DNA of 64,000 nt from Streptomyces canus (GTDB lineage Bacteria > Actinomycetota > Actinomycetes > Streptomycetales > Streptomycetaceae), in NCBI RefSeq assembly GCF_041435015.1, contig NZ_CP107989.1, positions 7,378,001-7,442,000 of the forward strand, in the 5' to 3' direction. Of this stretch, positions 59,743-64,000 are shown piece after piece (the stretch's first letter is position 1; the number at the start of each line of letters is the position of its first letter). The notes beneath the pieces were generated by a model that was not told where the DNA came from, did no database searches, and was given only the letters and a program-made list of their open reading frames with translations. Made by a program: the position numbers and the translations under genes.

Positions 59743-60514
59743 GTGCGGCCGTCCCTTCGCTGCCGATGCCGGTGGTGTGCCGGCCGATGAACGCGAGGCT
59801 CTCGTCGAAAATCCGCTCCGCGTCATGGTCCAACGTCGCCACGTGGTAGCTCTGTTCCAGCACGATCTCCGTTACGTCCGTCGACGACACCCGGCTCAGC
59901 ACACGCGCGGAATCGGCCGGCGGCACCACATGGTCCTGGGCGCTGCGCAGCACCAGCAGCGGCTGGGTGACCTGCGGCAGCTCGCCGTCGACCTGCCGGA
60001 AGAAGGTGCGCAGGGAGTGCGCCGAGTGCAGCGGCACCTTGTCGTACCCCAGCTCGACGCTGCCCTCCTTGGCGATGTCGCTGGCGATCCCGGGCGCCGT
60101 ACGGACGAAGTGACGGGCCACCGGAAGGGCGTACGGCGCGAGGCCGTGCATGCGGTTCGCCGGGTTGACGACCACGACACCGCTCACCGCGTCCCCGTGC
60201 TTGGCGGCCAGCCTCAGGGCCAGGGTGCCGCCCATGGACAGGCCGGCCACGAACACGGAGGTGCAGCGCTCGCTGAGGGCGCGCAGCTCGCGGTCCACCT
60301 CGGCGTACCAGTCCTGCCAGCCGGTGAGGGCCATGTCCTGCCAGCGGGTGCCGTGTCCGGGCAGCAGCGGCAGGGAGACCGTCAGGCCGTGCTCGGCGAG
60401 GTGCTGGGCCCAGGGGCGCAGCGACTGGGGGGAACCGGTGAAGCCGTGGCAGAGAAGGACACCGGCCTCCCCGCCCTCATGGCGGAACGGCTCGGCTCCG
60501 GGGAGGACCGGCAC
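59735..60514 (-). CDS. Alpha/beta-hydrolase, Est30-type carboxylesterase
   Basis: 259 residues from GTG 60514 with AGGAGA six bases upstream. GVLLCHGFTGSPQSLRPWAQ (oxyanion loop), nucleophile Ser in VAGLSMGGTLALRLA, Asp in LRSAQDHVVP and His in EQSYHVATLDHD form a complete triad. It resembles small monoacylglycerol or carboxyl esterases. It lies divergent from the acyltransferase gene, and both concern acyl lipids. Confidence 0.9.
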   Translation of the reverse strand: MPVLPGAEPFRHEGGEAGVLLCHGFTGSPQSLRPWAQHLAEHGLTVSLPLLPGHGTRWQDMALTGWQDWYAEVDRELRALSERCTSVFVAGLSMGGTLALRLAAKHGDAVSGVVVVNPANRMHGLAPYALPVARHFVRTAPGIASDIAKEGSVELGYDKVPLHSAHSLRTFFRQVDGELPQVTQPLLVLRSAQDHVVPPADSARVLSRVSSTDVTEIVLEQSYHVATLDHDAERIFDESLAFIGRHTTGIGSEGTAARG

Positions 60515-60658
60515 CTAGGTCTCCTGTTCATGAAAGAAGCGTGAGCAAGTCCAGGTGAGGTTCACCGTACGCGACCGCACTGACACCGACCAGGGCCGTC
60601 GGACTGTTTGACAGGGCTCCGGGTTAAGGTCTCATCGACGGACACAGGAGGCACTCGG

Positions 60659-61417
60659 TTGTTGTACGGCACGATGAAGGTCGCCATCGGAGGGCCGCTG
60701 AAGGTCGCCTTCAGGCCCTGGGTGGAAGGCTTCGAGAACATTCCCGCCGAGGGCCCCGCCATCTTGGCGAGCAACCACCTCTCCTTCTCCGACTCCTTCT
60801 TCCTGCCCGCGGTCCTCGACCGCAAGGTCACCTTCATCGCGAAGGCCGAGTACTTCACCACGCCCGGAGTGAAGGGCCGCCTCACGGCGGCCTTCTTCAA
60901 GGGCGTCGGCCAGCTGCCGGTGGACCGCTCCGGCGCGCGCGGCGCGGGGGAGGCGGCCATCAAGAGCGGCCTCGACGTGCTGGAGCGCGGTGAGCTGTTC
61001 GGCATCTACCCCGAGGGCACCCGCTCGCCCGACGGCCGCCTCTACCGCGGCAAGCCCGGCGGCCTCGCGCGCGTGGCGCTCGCCTCCGGTGCTCCGGTCA
61101 TCCCGGTCGCCATGATCGACACGGAGAAGATCCAGCCGCCGGGCAAGGTCATGCCCAAGCTGATGCGGCCGGGCATCCGCATCGGCGAGCCCCTGGACTT
61201 CAGCCGCTACCAGGGCATGGAGCACGACCGTTTCGTGCTGCGCGCGGTGACCGACGAGGTCATGTACGAGATCATGAAGCTCTCCGGCCAGGAGTACGTC
61301 GACATCTACGCGACCGCCGCCAAGCGGCGGATCACGGAGGCGGCCAAGGCGGAGAAGGCCGCCAAGGCGGCTGCCGCGAAGGCCGAGCAGGACAGGCCCG
61401 GGCAGCCGGCGTCCTAG
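60659..61417 (+). CDS. 1-acylglycerol-3-phosphate acyltransferase family protein (PlsC)
   Basis: 252 residues from TTG 60659, chosen for AGGAGG seven to eight bases upstream; a second TTG follows directly. The acyltransferase motifs are AILASNHLSFSDSFFLP (HX4D), GQLPVDRSG, FGIYPEGTRSPDG and VIPVAMIDTEK. It probably acylates lysophosphatidate or a related lipid; in mycobacteria the counterpart Rv2182c is a lysophospholipid acyltransferase. The C-terminus is an Ala/Lys/Glu-rich helix (EAAKAEKAAKAAAAKAEQDR). Confidence 0.9.
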   Translation: MLYGTMKVAIGGPLKVAFRPWVEGFENIPAEGPAILASNHLSFSDSFFLPAVLDRKVTFIAKAEYFTTPGVKGRLTAAFFKGVGQLPVDRSGARGAGEAAIKSGLDVLERGELFGIYPEGTRSPDGRLYRGKPGGLARVALASGAPVIPVAMIDTEKIQPPGKVMPKLMRPGIRIGEPLDFSRYQGMEHDRFVLRAVTDEVMYEIMKLSGQEYVDIYATAAKRRITEAAKAEKAAKAAAAKAEQDRPGQPAS

Positions 61418-61448
61418 GATCCTGGGACACGGCGGTCGGAGCCCAGGG

Positions 61449-62696
61449 GTGGGGGACATGGTCAAGCAGGTGCGGGTCATGCGCATGTCGGTCGAGCAGC
61501 CGCTGTGGCGTGCGCTGACCGGGTACCGGGTGCTCACCATGCTGTACGCGGTCGGGCTCTTCGCCACCGAGTACGACGAGTTCGACCGGCCCGGCATCGC
61601 CATCGCCTACTACGTCGTCCTGTGCGTGTGGACGTTCGCCACGCTGCCCCGCGTCCAGAACGCGGCCGCCTGCACCAAGCGCTTCCTCGCCGTCGACCTC
61701 GCGATCGCGATCACCGGGATCGTGCTGACCCCCCTGGTCGTCAACGACCACCACATCGACAGCGGCGGCCCCACCCTGCCGTCGATATGGACGGCCGGTT
61801 CCGTCCTCGCGTTCGCCATCAAGGGCGGCTGGCGCTGGGCCGCGCTCGCCTCCACGCCCGTCGCCGCCGCCAACCTGTTCGAGCGCGGTCACCCGGCCCG
61901 CGACACCGTCCACAACGTGATCCTCGTCTGGGTCGCCTCCATCGCCATCGGCTATGTCGTCGAGGTCGCCCGCGCCTCCGAGCGCACCCTCGCCCGCGCC
62001 CTGGAGATCGAGGCGGCGACCCGGGAACGTGAGCGGCTGGCCCGCGACATCCACGACAGCGTCCTCCAGGTGCTCGCCATGGTGCAGCGCCGGGGCGCGG
62101 TCATGGGCGGCGAGGCGGCCGAGCTGGGCCGGATGGCCGGCGAGCAGGAGGTGGCGCTGCGCACCCTGGTCTCCGGCGGCCTGACCTCGGTCTCCCGGGT
62201 GTCGCGGGACGCGGCCCAGGGGGCGGTCGTCCACGTCATCGACGACGAGCGGGACGATGAGGCGGAGGGCGGGCCGGACGGCGGGCCGCTCGACCTGCGC
62301 GCGCTGCTCGCCCCGTACGCCTCGGCGAAGGTCTCCCTCGTCGAGCCCGGTGCCCCCGTCCCGCTGCCCCCGCCCGCCGCGCGCGAACTGGCCGCGGCCG
62401 TCGGGGCCGCCCTGGACAACGTCCACCGGCACGCCGGTGAGCACGCGCGCGCGTGGATCCTCGTCGAGGACGAGCCCGACGAGGTGATCGTGACCGTACG
62501 GGACGACGGACCCGGCATCCCCGAGGGGCGGCTCGCCCAGGCCGAGGGTGAGGGGCGGCTCGGGGTGGCCCTGTCGATCCGGGGCCGGCTGCGCGACCTC
62601 GGCGGCAGCGCCGAGCTGATCTCGCCTCCGGGCCAGGGCACGGAGGTCGAACTGAAGGTCCCGAAGGTCTCACGGGGGAAGGCAGGACAGCGATGA
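61449..62696 (+). CDS. Sensor histidine kinase, MacS-like
   Basis: 415 residues from GTG 61449; ATG 61458 is also possible. Four or five helices (about 25-170) form the sensor. The DHp region contains His202 in LARDIHDSVLQVLAMVQRRG, and the ATPase domain has AAVGAALDNVHRHA, VRDDGPGIPEGRL and GVALSIRGRLRDLGG. Position upstream of a NarL-type regulator and pfkA matches SCO2121 (MacS), reported to control morphogenesis and actinorhodin in S. coelicolor. Its stop overlaps the regulator start by 4 bp. Confidence 0.88.
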   Translation: MGDMVKQVRVMRMSVEQPLWRALTGYRVLTMLYAVGLFATEYDEFDRPGIAIAYYVVLCVWTFATLPRVQNAAACTKRFLAVDLAIAITGIVLTPLVVNDHHIDSGGPTLPSIWTAGSVLAFAIKGGWRWAALASTPVAAANLFERGHPARDTVHNVILVWVASIAIGYVVEVARASERTLARALEIEAATRERERLARDIHDSVLQVLAMVQRRGAVMGGEAAELGRMAGEQEVALRTLVSGGLTSVSRVSRDAAQGAVVHVIDDERDDEAEGGPDGGPLDLRALLAPYASAKVSLVEPGAPVPLPPPAARELAAAVGAALDNVHRHAGEHARAWILVEDEPDEVIVTVRDDGPGIPEGRLAQAEGEGRLGVALSIRGRLRDLGGSAELISPPGQGTEVELKVPKVSRGKAGQR

Positions 62697-63367
62697 ACGA
62701 CAAGGGTCCGATCAAGGTCATGGTGGTCGACGACCACCCCATGTGGCGCGACGCGGTCGCCCGCGACCTGGCCGAGTCCGGCTTCGACGTGGTCGCGACG
62801 GCGGGCGACGGCGACCAGGCCGTACGCCGGGCCAAGGCGGCGGACCCCGACGTGCTGGTGCTCGACCTGAACCTGCCGGTGAAGCCCGGCGTCCAGGTCT
62901 GCAAGGAGCTCGTCGGGCACAACCCGGCCCTGCGCGTCCTCGTGCTGTCCGCGAGCGGCGAGCACGCCGACGTACTGGAGGCCGTGAAGTCGGGCGCGAC
63001 CGGCTATCTGCTGAAGTCGGCGTCGACCGAGGAACTCCTGGACGCGGTCCGCCGCACGGCCGTCGGAGACCCCGTCTTCACGCCCGGCCTCGCCGGCCTG
63101 GTGCTCGGCGAGTACCGCCGCCTCGCCACCGACCCCGCGCCCACCACCGACCCCGACCAGCCCAGGGCCCCGCAGCTCACCGAGCGCGAGACCGAGGTGC
63201 TGAGGCTGGTCGCCAAGGGCCTGAGCTACAAGCAGATCGCCGAACGCCTGGTGATCTCCCACCGCACGGTCCAGAACCACGTCCAGAACACCCTCGGCAA
63301 GCTGCAACTCCACAACAGGGTCGAGCTCGTCCGATACGCCATCGAAAGAGGCCTCGACGACGAGTGA
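62693..63367 (+). CDS. NarL-type response regulator, MacR-like
   Basis: 224 residues from ATG 62693, overlapping the kinase gene by 4 bp. The receiver has MVVDDHPMWRDAVARDLAES, Asp58 in VLVLDLNLPVKPG and Lys in GYLLKSASTEE. The LuxR-type helix-turn-helix is LTERETEVLRLVAKGLSYKQ and HRTVQNHVQNTLGKLQ. It pairs with the preceding kinase; position matches MacR (SCO2120), described as a regulator of membrane-protein genes in development. Confidence 0.9.
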   Translation: MNDKGPIKVMVVDDHPMWRDAVARDLAESGFDVVATAGDGDQAVRRAKAADPDVLVLDLNLPVKPGVQVCKELVGHNPALRVLVLSASGEHADVLEAVKSGATGYLLKSASTEELLDAVRRTAVGDPVFTPGLAGLVLGEYRRLATDPAPTTDPDQPRAPQLTERETEVLRLVAKGLSYKQIAERLVISHRTVQNHVQNTLGKLQLHNRVELVRYAIERGLDDE

Positions 63368-63420
63368 GACGGGCGTCACACTGACCCTTCGTCAGGCACC
63401 TGCGGCGAAGGGAACTGTCC

Positions 63421-64000
63421 ATGCGCGTCGGAGTACTGACCGGAGGCGGCGACTGCCCCGGCCTCAACGCCGTCATCCGGGCCATCGTCCGCAAGGGCGT
63501 TCAGGAGTACGGCTATGACTTCACCGGCTTCCGGGACGGCTGGCGGGGTCCACTGGAGGACCGCACCGTCCGTCTCGACATCCCGGCCGTGCGCGGCATC
63601 CTGCCCCGCGGCGGCACCATCCTCGGCTCCTCGCGCACCAATCCGCTGAAGCAGGAGGACGGCATCCGCCGGATCCAGGAGAACCTGGCCGAGCGGGAGG
63701 TCGACGCGCTCATCGTGATCGGCGGCGAGGACACCCTCGGCGTCGCCGCGACCCTGTCCGACGAGCACGGCGTGCCCTGCGTCGGCGTTCCGAAGACCAT
63801 CGACAACGACCTGTCCGCCACCGACTACACCTTCGGCTTCGACACCGCGGTCGGCATCGCCACGGAGGCCATCGACCGGCTGCACACCACCGCCGAGTCC
63901 CATATGCGCGTCCTGGTCTGCGAGGTGATGGGCCGCCACGCCGGCTGGATCGCCCTGCACTCCGGCCTCGCGGGCGGCGCCAACGTCATCCTCATCCCCG
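63421..64000 (+). CDS. pfkA: 6-phosphofructokinase, N-terminal part
   Basis: 193 codons from ATG 63421, then the window ends. [20 protein letters not shown] and [15 protein letters not shown] are PFK-A signatures. The nucleotide-binding positions read GGED (101-104) and PKTIDND (124-130): Asp104 and Lys125 instead of the Gly residues of classical ATP enzymes. This combination is that of PPi-type and group III actinobacterial enzymes, so the phosphate donor cannot be read from the sequence alone. Position next to the MacRS-like pair fits the SCO2119 homologue. Confidence 0.93.
   Translation, partial: MRVGVLTGGGDCPGLNAVIRAIVRKGVQEYGYDFTGFRDGWRGPLEDRTVRLDIPAVRGILPRGGTILGSSRTNPLKQEDGIRRIQENLAEREVDALIVIGGEDTLGVAATLSDEHGVPCVGVPKTIDNDLSATDYTFGFDTAVGIATEAIDRLHTTAESHMRVLVCEVMGRHAGWIALHSGLAGGANVILIP

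Overview
This 64 kb window is chromosomal DNA from a high-GC actinomycete, almost certainly a Streptomyces. The evidence is very high GC with strong third-position bias, frequent GTG and TTG starts, a single in-frame TTA (bldA-type) codon, a SAM-IV riboswitch, an ROK glucokinase of the GlkA type with its usual upstream partner, and a MacRS-like two-component pair next to a third-type phosphofructokinase gene. It is core-chromosome sequence: I see no prophage, CRISPR array, rRNA, tRNA or secondary-metabolite cluster.

Layout. 1-10 kb: start of leucyl aminopeptidase (pepA), a GH114-like lipoprotein, the cobalamin lower-loop genes cobS, cobT and a metallo-hydrolase/CobU fusion, a lysyl-phosphatidylglycerol-synthase-like protein with a rhomboid-like membrane partner, two methyltransferases and a DUF3043 protein. 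10-19 kb: envelope-stress module pspA-pspAA with a NarL-type two-component system, a YCII(DGPF)/ECF42 sigma pair, a PQQ-propeller Ser/Thr kinase, and nadA. 19-24.7 kb: erpA, a long Ala/Pro/acidic membrane protein, an adenosine kinase (AdoK) and a cysteine desulfurase-TusA fusion. 24.8-34.2 kb: the aerobic respiratory supercomplex, ctaCDF and ctaE-qcrCAB, closed by tandem terminators and interrupted by an L,D-transpeptidase lipoprotein and a receiver-like gene. 34.3-42.3 kb: trpD, a SAM-IV riboswitch with a tiny uORF and a class-V aminotransferase, a second PQQ kinase, a MITE, an Lrp-like RAM protein, a rhomboid protease and a NYN-domain protein. 42.4-50.4 kb: two tandem NlpC/P60 cell-wall hydrolases, a gluzincin lipoprotein, a PadR/MATE efflux pair, a GT87 mannosyltransferase-like protein and a GT4 (PimB'-like) enzyme. 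50.4-64 kb: a class-I cholesterol oxidase carrying the TTA codon, an acyl-CoA synthetase, a phosphoesterase, an SRPBCC protein, an ArsA-like ATPase, the SCO2127-like protein plus glkA, an endonuclease/phosphatase-fold protein, a small membrane protein, an esterase, a PlsC-type acyltransferase, the MacRS-like system and the start of pfkA.

The order pepA-cobS-cobT-erpA-adoK-ctaC...ctaE-qcrCAB-trpD-NlpC/P60-GT4-fadD-SRPBCC-ATPase-PlsC parallels, from memory, the M. tuberculosis Rv2213-Rv2181 region. The window therefore looks like an old actinobacterial housekeeping block (respiration, envelope lipids, cell wall, cobalamin, Fe-S) into which Streptomyces-specific genes have been inserted: the kinases, ECF42, Psp and two-component system, cholesterol oxidase, MATE and glkA. 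The less ordinary signals are small-scale: a degenerate inverted copy of part of the lysyltransferase gene, a CTAG-flanked MITE that supplies a stop codon, three tandem 15-bp operator repeats in front of PadR/MATE, dyads at nadA/erpA and in front of the Psp-linked kinase gene, an apparent CTG start coupled to an upstream stop, and a six-codon uORF behind the SAM-IV riboswitch.
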